DNA from: Bordetella sp. 02P26C-1
GTDB taxonomy: Bacteria; Pseudomonadota; Gammaproteobacteria; Burkholderiales; Burkholderiaceae_B
Direction: 5' to 3'
Assembly: GCF_009763255.1 (NCBI RefSeq)
Contig: NZ_WSJB01000032.1
Location: forward strand, 1-64,000
Length of the DNA stretch: 64,000 nt
The notes under the pieces are model-generated. The model saw nothing but the letters and a program-made list of their open reading frames with translations. It had not been told where the DNA came from and did not search any database. Of this stretch, positions 35,927 to 44,397 are shown one piece after another (position 1 is the first letter of the stretch; every line of letters begins with the position of its first letter). The position numbers and the translations under genes are program-made.

Positions 35927-36273
35927 ATCGTCGAGAAAATGCAACGCAACAGGTGCGCCGAGTGGGTTTCCGCGCGTGGCGACCAAAGACATGTCGGCGC
36001 AGCGGGCTCAGGGTTTTTCCTGATTTTACCAAGGTGAGTTGATAACTTATCTCATTAATCTGTAATGCCCTTATAACTCAATGGGTGATTGACGAGCCGG
36101 GGCATTGATGCAAGTTGTGAAGCTGACAGGTTCCTGTTATCGTCGCTCCTGCTTGATGATAATAGTTTTCGTTAACAAATGGCGGCTGTTGTCGATGGCG
36201 CTGGCGTCCCCTTCGCTACGCACGACATGCAAAGATCCCGTCCCCTTTAGATACTGTCACGGAACCTGACACT
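35927..36273. promoter_or_regulatory. Divergent fpr / iron-importer control region with Fur-like stretches
   Basis: This 347-bp spacer becomes A+T-rich in two places: GATAACTTATCTCATTAATC (36041-36060) and a GATGATAATAGTTTTCG stretch (36154-36170). Both resemble the Fur box built from GATAAT hexamers, but the match is partial. Iron control of the importer is expected from its function. I see no small gene. Confidence 0.35.
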
Positions 36274-37314
36274 ATGTGGAACCGACGCTTTACCCTTTCC
36301 TCTCTGACAGGCGCGCTTGCCTTGGCAGGCGCTGTGCTGGCTGCGCCCGCTGGCGCCGCCGAGGAAGTCAGTCTCTACACGACGCGTGAACCGAAGTTGA
36401 TTCAACCGATGTTGGACGCCTTTACCAAGGAAACCGGTATCAAGGTCAACACGGTTTTCGTCAAAGATGGTCTGCTCGAGCGGGTCAAAGCCGAGGGCGC
36501 GCAGTCGCCGGCTGACGTGCTGATGACGGTGGATATCGGCAATCTGATCGATCTGGTGGATGGCGGCATTACGCAACCTATTCAATCCGAGACGCTGAAC
36601 GAGGTGATTCCCGCCAACCTGCGCGGCGCGGATGGACAGTGGTACGCGTTGTCGTTGCGTGACCGGGTCCTGTATGTGGCCAATGATGTGAAACTCGACT
36701 CCTTCCATTATGAGGACCTGGCCGACACCCAGTGGAAGAACAAAGTCTGCATCCGTTCGGGTCAGCATCCCTATAACACCGGTCTGGTTGCCGCCATGAT
36801 TGCTCATGACGGCGCTGAGGCGACGGAACAATGGCTGCGTGGCGTCAAGGCCAATCTGGCTCGCAAGGCAGCCGGTGGCGACCGTGACGTGGCGCGCGAT
36901 ATCCTGGGCGGGATCTGCGATATCGGGATCGCCAATGCCTATTATGTGGGCCATATGAAGAACGCCCAGCCCGGCACGGACGCACGTAAATGGGGCGATG
37001 CGATCAAGGTGGTACGCCCGACGTTCAAGAACGGCGGAGACGGCACGCACGTGAACATCAGCGGCGCCGCCGTGGCCGCACATGCTCCGCAGAAGGAAAA
37101 CGCGGTCAAGCTGCTGGAGTTCCTGGTGTCGGAGCCCGCGCAGACGCTGTATGCCCAGGCGAATTACGAATATCCCATCCGCAAGGGCGTCAAGCTCGAT
37201 CCGGTGGTGGCCAGCTTTGGCGAACTCAAGATCGACTCGCTGCCCGTGGCGGAGATCGCCAAATACCGCAAGCAGGCCAGCGAACTGGTGGACAAGGTGG
37301 GCTTTGATAACTGA
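36274..37314 (+). CDS. fbpA: Fe(3+) ABC transporter substrate-binding protein
   Basis: Periplasmic iron-binding protein of the FbpA/FutA/AfuA type. The 346-residue precursor has a signal peptide ending at PAGA-A (about residue 29). The early RR in MWNRRFTL leaves Tat export possible. Typical blocks follow: VSLYTTREPKLIQPML, TGIKVNTVFVKDGLLERV, SPADVLMTVDIGNL and YVGHMKNAQPG with a double tyrosine (NAYYVGH) that would coordinate iron. It heads a three-gene operon; a strong hairpin separates it from the permease gene. The symbol is used for the functional type, not for strict orthology. Confidence 0.9.
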   Translation: MWNRRFTLSSLTGALALAGAVLAAPAGAAEEVSLYTTREPKLIQPMLDAFTKETGIKVNTVFVKDGLLERVKAEGAQSPADVLMTVDIGNLIDLVDGGITQPIQSETLNEVIPANLRGADGQWYALSLRDRVLYVANDVKLDSFHYEDLADTQWKNKVCIRSGQHPYNTGLVAAMIAHDGAEATEQWLRGVKANLARKAAGGDRDVARDILGGICDIGIANAYYVGHMKNAQPGTDARKWGDAIKVVRPTFKNGGDGTHVNISGAAVAAHAPQKENAVKLLEFLVSEPAQTLYAQANYEYPIRKGVKLDPVVASFGELKIDSLPVAEIAKYRKQASELVDKVGFDN

Positions 37315-37386
37315 TCGTTGTTGAGGTGACGGCCCGTATCGGGCATCATGCGAGGTTTGGCCGGATTTCCGTCCCCCGTCTACCCC

Positions 37387-37408
37387 AAGCCGCCCGTCCG
37401 GGCGGCTT
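37387..37408 (+). terminator. Hairpin between iron-binding protein and permease genes (attenuator candidate)
   Basis: AAGCCGCCC (37387-37395) and GGGCGGCTT (37400-37408) form a perfect 9-bp stem with a GTCC loop, followed by GATTCTT. It lies 13 bases before the permease ATG. A partial terminator here would give more binding protein than transporter. Confidence 0.65.
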
Positions 37409-37420
37409 GATTCTTGATGT

Positions 37421-39091
37421 ATGCACACTGAATCTCTGCCTCGCCCCTGGCGACTACGCGGCCCCGAACGCGGGGCTGGTTGGCTGCTGGGCGCGGTCCT
37501 GATCGCGATCGCGGTATTAGCGCCGTTGGGCGCGTTAGCCTGGCAGGCGCTCGACGCCGATCTGTCTCACTGGGAACATTTAGCACGGTATGTGTTGCCG
37601 CAAGCGCTGGCCAATACCGCGATGCTGCTGGCAGGTGTGGGCATACTGGTCACGCTGCTGGGCACGGGCGCGGCATGGCTGGTGACGGCCTATCAGTTTC
37701 CCACGCGGGGGATTCTGACCTGGGCTCTGCTGCTGCCGCTAGCGGTACCGACCTATATCATCGCGTTCGCGTATCTGGATCTGCTGCATCCAATTGGCCC
37801 TATCCAGACAGCGATACGAGAGCTACTCGGCTATGACAGCCCACGGCAGTTTCGTCTGCCGGATTTGCGCTCGATTTATGGGGCGATCTTCGTACTGGGT
37901 TTCGTGCTGTACCCCTATGTGTATCTGAGCACCCGCGTGATGTTCATGACGCAGGCCGCGAGCTTGCTGGAGGCCGCGCGTACGCTAGGTGCGGGTAAGG
38001 TCGGCGTGTTTTTCCGGGTCGCGCTGCCGCTGGCCCGGCCGGCCATCGCCGTGGGAGCGAGTCTGGCCCTGTTGGAAACGCTGAATGATATCGGCGCGTC
38101 GGAATTTTTAGGCGTGCAAACGCTGACTGTGTCGGTTTACACGACATGGGTGACCCGTTCGGATCTCGCCAGCGCCGCGCAGATTGCGTTGACCATGCTG
38201 GCAATCGTGGTGGCGCTCATCCTGTTGGAACGCCATGGGCGCAAACGCCAACGCTATGCCAACGCGCAACGTATGCGGCCGATGCAGCCGAAGCAGCTGT
38301 GCGGTACGGCTGCCGCCGTCGCGGTTGTGCTGGGCTGGACTCCTGTACTGATAGGGTTCGTAGCGCCGGCCTGGTACTTGGTGGTCGAAACCACCAAGCG
38401 ACTGCATCTCGTGGGCAGCGTATCTGATCAGTTGATCAACGGACTGAGGAATACGGTCACGGTGGCCTTGATAGCAACGCTGGTCACGCTCGTGTGCGGG
38501 CTAATCGTTGCGTGGGCCGGGCGCACGCTGCGCGAAAGTGCCCGCATGAATCCAGGTCGCGCTTGTGCGCGCATTGCGAGCCTGGGCTATGCGGTCCCGG
38601 GCACGGTCCTGGCCATTGGTTTGCTCATTCCACTGACCTGGCTTGACCGGCAACTGGGCGCGCTGCTGGGCATGCAAGGCTTGCTGATCATGGGCTCCGT
38701 GGGCGCTCTGGTAGGCGCGTACACCCTGCGTTTTCTAGCCATTTCGGTGGGTGGTATCGAAGCGGGACTTTCACGTATCCCACCCTCGTTGGAACAGGCT
38801 TCCCGAATGCTCGGTGAAACCGCTGGTGGCACGCTGCGCCGTGTTCATCTCCCCTTGCTGCGCCCGGCGCTAGCAACGGCGGCGCTTCTGGTGTTCGTGG
38901 ACACGATGAAGGAGTTGCCCGCGACGCTGTTGCTGCGACCACTGAATTTCGAGACGCTGGCGACATGGCTGTATGCGGAAGCGGCACGTGGCACTTATGA
39001 AGAAGGCGCCGTGGCCGCGCTGGCCATCGTCGTGGCGGGGCTGATACCCGTGATCCTGCTGGCACGCACCAATCTGAAAATAGGACATTGA
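37421..39091 (+). CDS. fbpB: Fe(3+) ABC transporter permease, fused two-domain type
   Basis: Inner-membrane channel for iron taken up with the preceding binding protein. The 556-residue protein consists of two related permease halves, about 40-280 and 320-550, each with about six membrane helices. Each carries a cytoplasmic EAA loop (LEAARTLGAGKVGVFFRVALP and LEQASRMLGETAGG) that docks to the ATPase. The fused form is typical of FbpB and SfuB. The ATG at 37421 follows the hairpin directly. The ATPase gene starts three bases after its stop. Confidence 0.93.
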   Translation: MHTESLPRPWRLRGPERGAGWLLGAVLIAIAVLAPLGALAWQALDADLSHWEHLARYVLPQALANTAMLLAGVGILVTLLGTGAAWLVTAYQFPTRGILTWALLLPLAVPTYIIAFAYLDLLHPIGPIQTAIRELLGYDSPRQFRLPDLRSIYGAIFVLGFVLYPYVYLSTRVMFMTQAASLLEAARTLGAGKVGVFFRVALPLARPAIAVGASLALLETLNDIGASEFLGVQTLTVSVYTTWVTRSDLASAAQIALTMLAIVVALILLERHGRKRQRYANAQRMRPMQPKQLCGTAAAVAVVLGWTPVLIGFVAPAWYLVVETTKRLHLVGSVSDQLINGLRNTVTVALIATLVTLVCGLIVAWAGRTLRESARMNPGRACARIASLGYAVPGTVLAIGLLIPLTWLDRQLGALLGMQGLLIMGSVGALVGAYTLRFLAISVGGIEAGLSRIPPSLEQASRMLGETAGGTLRRVHLPLLRPALATAALLVFVDTMKELPATLLLRPLNFETLATWLYAEAARGTYEEGAVAALAIVVAGLIPVILLARTNLKIGH

Positions 39092-39094
39092 ATC

Positions 39095-39874
39095 TTGGCC
39101 GATCTGCTTGAACTCGATCGCATCCATCTGGCCTATGACACGCCGCGCGGACCGAAGCCCGTGGTCGATGAGCTGTCGTTGACGCTGCCCTCTGGCCACA
39201 TCGGTTGTTTGCTGGGACAGTCCGGCTGTGGCAAGACGACCATTTTGCGGGCCATTGCGGGTTTTGAGCCAGTGCGTGGCGGGCATATCGCTTTGGACGG
39301 CAACATTATTTCGTCGCCCGACGTGCAGGTGGCACCGGAACATCGCCGGGTGGGCATGATGTTTCAGGACTATGCGTTATTCCCGCATCTGACGGCCGCG
39401 CAGAATGTCGCATTCGGCTTGCGTAAATTGATGAAGAAGGCCGAGCGTGCCGAGCGCGTGCAGGAAATGCTCGCGCTAGTCGGACTGGAAGCGGCCGCCG
39501 ATAGCTATCCGCACGAGATGTCTGGCGGGCAGCAACAGCGTGTCGCGCTAGCGCGTGCGCTCGCGCCCTCGCCGGATCTGTTGTTGCTGGACGAGCCGTT
39601 TTCCAACCTGGATGTGGACACGCGCGAGCGCCTGGCGTTTGAAGTCCGTGAGATCTTGATTACAACGGGGCATACGGCGATCCTGGTGACCCACAATCAG
39701 GCCGAAGCCTTCGCCATCGCCGACCGAATCGGGGTGATGAATAAAGGCCATATGGTGCAGTGGGACACGCCCTATAACCTGCATCATCATCCGGTCAACG
39801 ATTTCGTGCGCGACTTTATCCGGCGTGAGGCGCTGGTGGAGCAGCGCGAGCAAGCTTACGCGCGAGGCCGCTGA
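39095..39874 (+). CDS. fbpC: Fe(3+) ABC transporter ATP-binding protein
   Basis: ATPase of the iron importer. The 259-residue protein has Walker A GQSGCGKTT (about residues 41-49), the Q-loop in MMFQDYALFPH, the signature MSGGQQQRVALARAL, Walker B LLLLDEPFSNLD and the H-loop VTHNQAEAF. It is shorter than many FbpC proteins, which carry an additional C-terminal regulatory domain of about 100 residues; here that domain is missing. The likely start is TTG 39095 (LADLLELDRIHLAY), directly after the permease stop. Confidence 0.93.
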   Translation: MADLLELDRIHLAYDTPRGPKPVVDELSLTLPSGHIGCLLGQSGCGKTTILRAIAGFEPVRGGHIALDGNIISSPDVQVAPEHRRVGMMFQDYALFPHLTAAQNVAFGLRKLMKKAERAERVQEMLALVGLEAAADSYPHEMSGGQQQRVALARALAPSPDLLLLDEPFSNLDVDTRERLAFEVREILITTGHTAILVTHNQAEAFAIADRIGVMNKGHMVQWDTPYNLHHHPVNDFVRDFIRREALVEQREQAYARGR

Positions 39875-39988
39875 CATAGGCAGCTTGCCACCGGTATTTA
39901 GAGCGCCCCACGCGGCAGCGGCATGTTCGACGCAGGAGCGTTTAAGACGCCGCTGCGCGACAGCGCCATGGCAGATGTCCCGCGTGGT

Positions 39989-40873
39989 TCAACCGCGAGC
40001 CGCGGGCAAAGGAATGTATTCCGTTTCGTCGCCCGGCACCGTTTGGTCGAACCGATTGCGCTCCCAGTCCGCCTTGGCCTGCTCGATGCGATCCTTGCTG
40101 CTGGAAACAAAATTCCACCAGACAAAACGGGGGCCGTCTAACGGCTCGCCGCCCAGCACCGCCAATCTGACGTCATCGACGGCGCGTATCGTGACAGGCA
40201 CCCCGGCCGCGAAAACGATGAGTTGTCCGGGGGCATAGACCTGGCCATCGACTTCGACGCTGCCCCGGCTGAGGTAGGCGGCGCGTTCTTCATATTCAGC
40301 CGCCAGCTCGAACGTGCTGCCGGCTCGCATCTGAATGTCGCCCAGGAAAAGAGGCGATAGCGTTTGCACCGACGAGGTTTTGCCGAACAGGGAGCCGGCT
40401 GCGACCTGTGCGCGCACGCCCTCGCCTTCGACGACGGGCTGTGCGTCTAGGCCGTAGTGGACAAAGCCTGGGTTTGTTTCTTCATGGCTGCTGGGCAATC
40501 CCACCCACATCTGCAGACCGGCCAGGCGTTGGCCATCGCGCCGCGCAAGGTCGGGACTGCGTTCGCTATGCACGATGCCGCGTCCGGCGGTCATCCAGTT
40601 GATTTCACCAGGACGTATCTCTTGCACGTGCCCGGCGCTATCGCGATGCATCATCGCACCCTCATAAAGATAGGTCACCGTCGATAAGCCGATGTGCGGG
40701 TGAGGACGCACATCCATGCCTAGTCCGGGCGCAAAGGACACGGGGCCCATCTCATCCAGGAAGACGAAGGGGCCAACCATGCGGCGTTGCGCCGAAGGTA
40801 GTGCGCGGCGGACTTTGACGCCGTCGCCCAGATCACTGGTACGCGGCACGACGAGAGTTTCGATCGGGGACAT
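39989..40873 (-). CDS. Pirin family protein (bicupin)
   Basis: Members are iron-binding bicupins, some with quercetinase activity. ATG 40873 with AAGGAGG eight bases upstream gives 294 residues; an upstream extension in the same frame is not supported. The pirin signatures are FVFLDEMGPV, DVRPHPHIGLSTVTYLYEG with the metal-binding histidines (about residues 55-73), MTAGRGIVHSE and a C-terminal cupin with GGEPLDGPRFVWWNFVSS. It lies next to a second, smaller pirin on the same strand and converges with the iron importer. Confidence 0.93.
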   Translation of the reverse strand: MSPIETLVVPRTSDLGDGVKVRRALPSAQRRMVGPFVFLDEMGPVSFAPGLGMDVRPHPHIGLSTVTYLYEGAMMHRDSAGHVQEIRPGEINWMTAGRGIVHSERSPDLARRDGQRLAGLQMWVGLPSSHEETNPGFVHYGLDAQPVVEGEGVRAQVAAGSLFGKTSSVQTLSPLFLGDIQMRAGSTFELAAEYEERAAYLSRGSVEVDGQVYAPGQLIVFAAGVPVTIRAVDDVRLAVLGGEPLDGPRFVWWNFVSSSKDRIEQAKADWERNRFDQTVPGDETEYIPLPAARG

Positions 40874-41007
40874 GAGGGCCTCCTTAAGTGTATGAATAGC
40901 GTTGTACGGCATTCGCGGGCGGTTATGTTCGTTTAGCATCACACATAACGTCGCTGCCGCCCCTATGCCTCGGACGCCCGAGCATCCGAGGCATGAAATT
41001 GCGGGGC

Positions 41008-41706
41008 TTACGGCAGATCGAATACCAGGACCTCGGCTTGACGGCCCGCTGACAGTTGGACATTGGCCTCGTCGGTCAACGCGATCGCGTCCCCGGCGGT
41101 CAGCCATTCGCCATTGACGCGCACTTCACCACGCGCCACATGGACCCATGCACGCCGACCCACCGCCAAGGGCAGTTGCGCGTTTTCATCGCCGTCGAAC
41201 AACCCCACATACAACCGTGCGTCCTGATGGATGCGCATTGAATCCTCCGCGCCATCTGGCGACGCCACTTGGCGTAGACGACCACGCTTGTCGGCTTCCG
41301 GAACCTGCTTTTCCTCGTATTCCGGGGTAATGCCCACGACATTCGGTTCAATCCAGATCTGCAACAGATGCGTGTTTTGATCCGCGAGCGGATTGAATTC
41401 GGAGTGCATCACGCCGCGGCCCGCACTCATCCGCTGGACATTGCCTGGACGGATCGTCGATCCGTTGCCCATGCTGTCTTTGTGTGCAATGGCACCGTCC
41501 AGCACATAGGTGATGATCTCCATATCGCGATGTCCATGCGTGCCAAAACCACGTCCCGCGGCAATACGATCATCATTGATCACGCGCAGCGGGCCAAATC
41601 CCATATGCGCCGGATCATAGTAGTTGGCAAACGAGAAGGTGTGATAGCTATCGAGCCAGCCATGATTGGCATGGCCGCGTTCTTCGCGGCGGCGCAGAGT
41701 CAGCAT
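41008..41706 (-). CDS. Pirin family protein (YhhW-like)
   Basis: ATG 41706, preceded by AAAGGAG, gives 232 residues, the length of the E. coli quercetinase YhhW. Motifs are RGHANHGWLDSYHTFSFANY, GFGTHGHRDMEIITYVLDG with the metal-binding His and Glu residues (about 55-75), and MSAGRGVMHSEFN. An EEKQVPEADKRGRL block joins the two cupin domains. It is divergently oriented from a LysR-type regulator with a palindromic site between them, so it is probably controlled by that regulator. The second pirin follows 134 bases downstream. Confidence 0.94.
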   Translation of the reverse strand: MLTLRRREERGHANHGWLDSYHTFSFANYYDPAHMGFGPLRVINDDRIAAGRGFGTHGHRDMEIITYVLDGAIAHKDSMGNGSTIRPGNVQRMSAGRGVMHSEFNPLADQNTHLLQIWIEPNVVGITPEYEEKQVPEADKRGRLRQVASPDGAEDSMRIHQDARLYVGLFDGDENAQLPLAVGRRAWVHVARGEVRVNGEWLTAGDAIALTDEANVQLSAGRQAEVLVFDLP

Positions 41707-41819
41707 GATGATCTCCTTTCGGTAGTTTGAATAGTTGGGCTCAGCCAGTAATGAGGCAGCGCCCTTGATGAAACACATTGTGCTTCTCAACTGGAGGGCC
41801 GTGATAAAGGCGTTTTGAT

Positions 41820-41848
41820 AAACTCATTCAAACTTTTTGAACGAGTTT
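41820..41848. promoter_or_regulatory. 13-bp inverted repeat, operator candidate for the adjacent LysR regulator
   Basis: AAACTCATTCAAA (41820-41832) and TTTGAACGAGTTT (41836-41848) pair with one mismatch around a CTT centre. The core TCAAACTTTTTGA fits the LysR T-N11-A rule. It ends seven bases before the regulator ATG and faces the divergent pirin gene. Confidence 0.7.
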
Positions 41849-41855
41849 TCACGAC

Positions 41856-42776
41856 ATGAACACCATCACGCCCGAGCTGCTTTACATGATCGACGCAATC
41901 GCGCGACATGGCAGTTTTGCCAAGGCCGCTCGCGAACTGGGCAAAGTCCCTTCGGCCGTGACGTACTCCGTTCGCAAGCTAGAGGACACGCTCGACGTGC
42001 TCCTGTTTGACCGTAGCGGCCATCGGGCAAAGCTGACTCCCGCCGGGGAAACCTTGCTACAGGACGGGCGCCAAGTTTTGCAGTCATTGGACGCGCTCGC
42101 GGGCCGGGTCAAACGCGTGGCAACAGGATGGGAGTTGGATCTGCGCGTCGCGGTTAGCGCCGCATTACCTATGGACCCGCTCTATGACGTGATTGCCGAG
42201 TTCCGGGAATTGGCTTCCGTCACCACACTGCGACTGTCCACTGAGGTATTGAGCGGAACCTGGGACGCGCTAGCTAGCGCGCGCTGTGATCTGGTCATTG
42301 GTGCCGATGCAGGTGGCGTTCCGAGCGGCGCATACTGGTCGCATCCATTGGGCGAGTTGCAGTTCGGCTTTTGCGTGGCGCCTCACCATCCATTGGCGCA
42401 GCTGGGCCGTCCGCTGACTGCGGCGGATATCAGTGCTTATTGCGCCGTCGTACTCGCGGATACATCACGCGATCTATCAGCGCGCACGCGCGGGCTGTTG
42501 ATGCAGCAGCCGCAAATCGTGATGCCGACGATGCAAGACAAGATCGAAGCGCAGATACGCGGGTTGGGTTGCGGTTATTTGCCGCTGTCACTGGCCGCGC
42601 CCTACATCTTGCGAGGCGAGCTGGTGCAATGCGCGACGGATGACGTGGTGCCGATTACCGAACAGACGGTGTATGCATGGCGCGAACGCAGGCCGGGGCG
42701 CGCGTTGCAGTGGTGGCTGGATAAACTGCGCTCACCACGGCTGTGCGAAAGTTTGCTCGGTATGCAGGGGCGTTAG
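41856..42776 (+). CDS. LysR-type transcriptional regulator, divergent from pirin genes
   Basis: The 306-residue regulator has the N-terminal helix-turn-helix (GSFAKAARELGKVPSAVTYSV, about 19-39) with the recognition helix containing PSAVTYSVRKLE, and a periplasmic-binding-like effector domain (about 90-300). Its sequence is of the pirin-associated LTTR type found next to quercetinase genes. The palindrome directly upstream is its likely autoregulatory operator. The effector is unknown. The gene converges with ntrC, with a 37-bp spacer. Confidence 0.9.
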   Translation: MNTITPELLYMIDAIARHGSFAKAARELGKVPSAVTYSVRKLEDTLDVLLFDRSGHRAKLTPAGETLLQDGRQVLQSLDALAGRVKRVATGWELDLRVAVSAALPMDPLYDVIAEFRELASVTTLRLSTEVLSGTWDALASARCDLVIGADAGGVPSGAYWSHPLGELQFGFCVAPHHPLAQLGRPLTAADISAYCAVVLADTSRDLSARTRGLLMQQPQIVMPTMQDKIEAQIRGLGCGYLPLSLAAPYILRGELVQCATDDVVPITEQTVYAWRERRPGRALQWWLDKLRSPRLCESLLGMQGR

Positions 42777-42813
42777 CCCGGGCCGCTGCGCTGCATGCCC
42801 GCGCTCGCGCGCC

Positions 42814-44397
42814 CTACTCTTCCATGCCCAGTTCGCGCAGCTTGCGCGTGATGGTGTTTCGGCCAATGCCCAGCCTCGACGCCGCCTCGCCACGGCGCCC
42901 GCGGCTCGCATCGAGGGCAGTCTGCAGCAACACGCGTTCAAACTGGCGCGTCATGGTGGCCATCACGGCGGGCTCACCTCTGTCTAAACGTTGCTGGGTT
43001 TCGCGTAGCAAAGCCTGCTGCCAGTCAGCCACGTTTGCCTGAGGCGTGACGCCATACCCGGACGGCGCAAACGATGGCGCCGTGGGAACGGCACCGACGA
43101 CCGCGCGATCCTGGCCGCCCAGCGTAGACGTAATGGTTGTGCCGTTGGCGCTGCCGAAATGGTTTGCCTCGTAGCTTGCCGCGGGGCTCACATGACCGAA
43201 AGGCTCCGCGAGGTCCAGCGCGCGGATTTCTGGAGGCAGATCGGCTGGCTCGATGATCTGGCCCGGGGCCATCACGGTGAGCCAATGGCAGAAGTTCTCA
43301 AGCTGACGAACGTTGCCCGGGAAATCAAACCGCTTCAGAACGTTGAGTGCTTCCGGGGTAAGGCGCTTGACCGGCACGCCCAGCGTGCGTGCGCTCGCGG
43401 CCAAAAAGTGGTTCGCCAGCGCGGGAATGTCCTCGGTACGCTCGCGCAACGGCGGCAAGCGCAGACGGATCACATTCAGACGATGGAATAAATCCTCGCG
43501 AAATTGACCCTGTTCGACACGTTGCTCCAAGGGCTGGTGGGTCGCGGCGACAATGCGCACATCGACACGCACGGGCTGCGAGCCACCGACGCGATAAAAG
43601 CTGCCTTCGGCCAGCACCCGCAGCAGACGCGTCTGCAACTCGATCGGCATATCGCCGATTTCGTCTAAAAAAAGCGTACCGCCATGGGCCTCTTCGAATC
43701 GGCCTCGGCGCAAGGTGTTGGCACCCGTGAACGCGCCGCGTTCGTGGCCGAACAGCTCGGCTTCCAGCAAATCGCGGGGAATTGCTGCGGCGTTAAGCGC
43801 CACGAACGGACCGTTCGCGCGGGCGCCATGCCCGTGCAGCGCGCGCGCCACCAATTCTTTACCCGTGCCGGACTCGCCAGTGATCAGCACCGTGACCTTG
43901 GACTGCGACAAGCGGCCAATGGCGCGGAAAACTTCCTGCATCGCGCTGGATGCGGACTGCGTCATCATCCATCGTTCGTTGTTCTGGGCCGAATCCCCAC
44001 CCTCGACGGTGGTTTCGGGTTGCGCCTTGGATGCCGAGTCCTGTCGCGCGCGCTCGATGAGCGCCACGGCCTCGTTTACATCGAACGGCTTGGCCAGATA
44101 ATCGAAAGCGCCACCTTGGAACGCCGACACCGTGCTATCCAGATCCGCGAACGCGGTCATGACGATGACAGGCAGATCCGGATGGCGTTCTTTGATCTGG
44201 CGCAACAGATCCAGGCCGCTGCCGCCGGGCATGCGGATATCCGACACCAATGCGGAGGGCATCTCGGTCGCCAGCGCCTCGAGCACATCGGGGGCTTGTG
44301 AAAAGCTACGCGTCGGGACGTCGGCCCGCGCCAGGGCTTTTTCGAGCACCCAGCGGATGGCCTGGTCATCGTCCACGATCCAAACCGGTTTACTCAC
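42814..44397 (-). CDS. ntrC: Nitrogen regulation response regulator NtrC (sigma-54 activator)
   Basis: Enhancer-binding protein that activates glnA and other nitrogen genes when phosphorylated by NtrB. The 527-residue protein has a receiver domain with Asp53 (SDIRMP), an AAA+ domain with Walker A GESGTGKE (about 175-182) and the sigma-54 contact loop GAFTGA, Walker B LFLDEIGDMP, and a C-terminal Fis-type helix-turn-helix (RRGEAASRLGIGRNTITRKL). It is longer than E. coli NtrC because of a linker between about 395 and 470. GTG 44397 overlaps the ntrB stop (GTGA). Confidence 0.96.
   Translation of the reverse strand: MSKPVWIVDDDQAIRWVLEKALARADVPTRSFSQAPDVLEALATEMPSALVSDIRMPGGSGLDLLRQIKERHPDLPVIVMTAFADLDSTVSAFQGGAFDYLAKPFDVNEAVALIERARQDSASKAQPETTVEGGDSAQNNERWMMTQSASSAMQEVFRAIGRLSQSKVTVLITGESGTGKELVARALHGHGARANGPFVALNAAAIPRDLLEAELFGHERGAFTGANTLRRGRFEEAHGGTLFLDEIGDMPIELQTRLLRVLAEGSFYRVGGSQPVRVDVRIVAATHQPLEQRVEQGQFREDLFHRLNVIRLRLPPLRERTEDIPALANHFLAASARTLGVPVKRLTPEALNVLKRFDFPGNVRQLENFCHWLTVMAPGQIIEPADLPPEIRALDLAEPFGHVSPAASYEANHFGSANGTTITSTLGGQDRAVVGAVPTAPSFAPSGYGVTPQANVADWQQALLRETQQRLDRGEPAVMATMTRQFERVLLQTALDASRGRRGEAASRLGIGRNTITRKLRELGMEE

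Noticed and set aside
36247-37428. Long open frame on the minus strand, 393 codons
   Set aside because: It is fully antisense to the iron-binding protein gene, which has a clear signal peptide and family motifs. The antisense frame has no recognisable domain and arises from GC-biased third positions.
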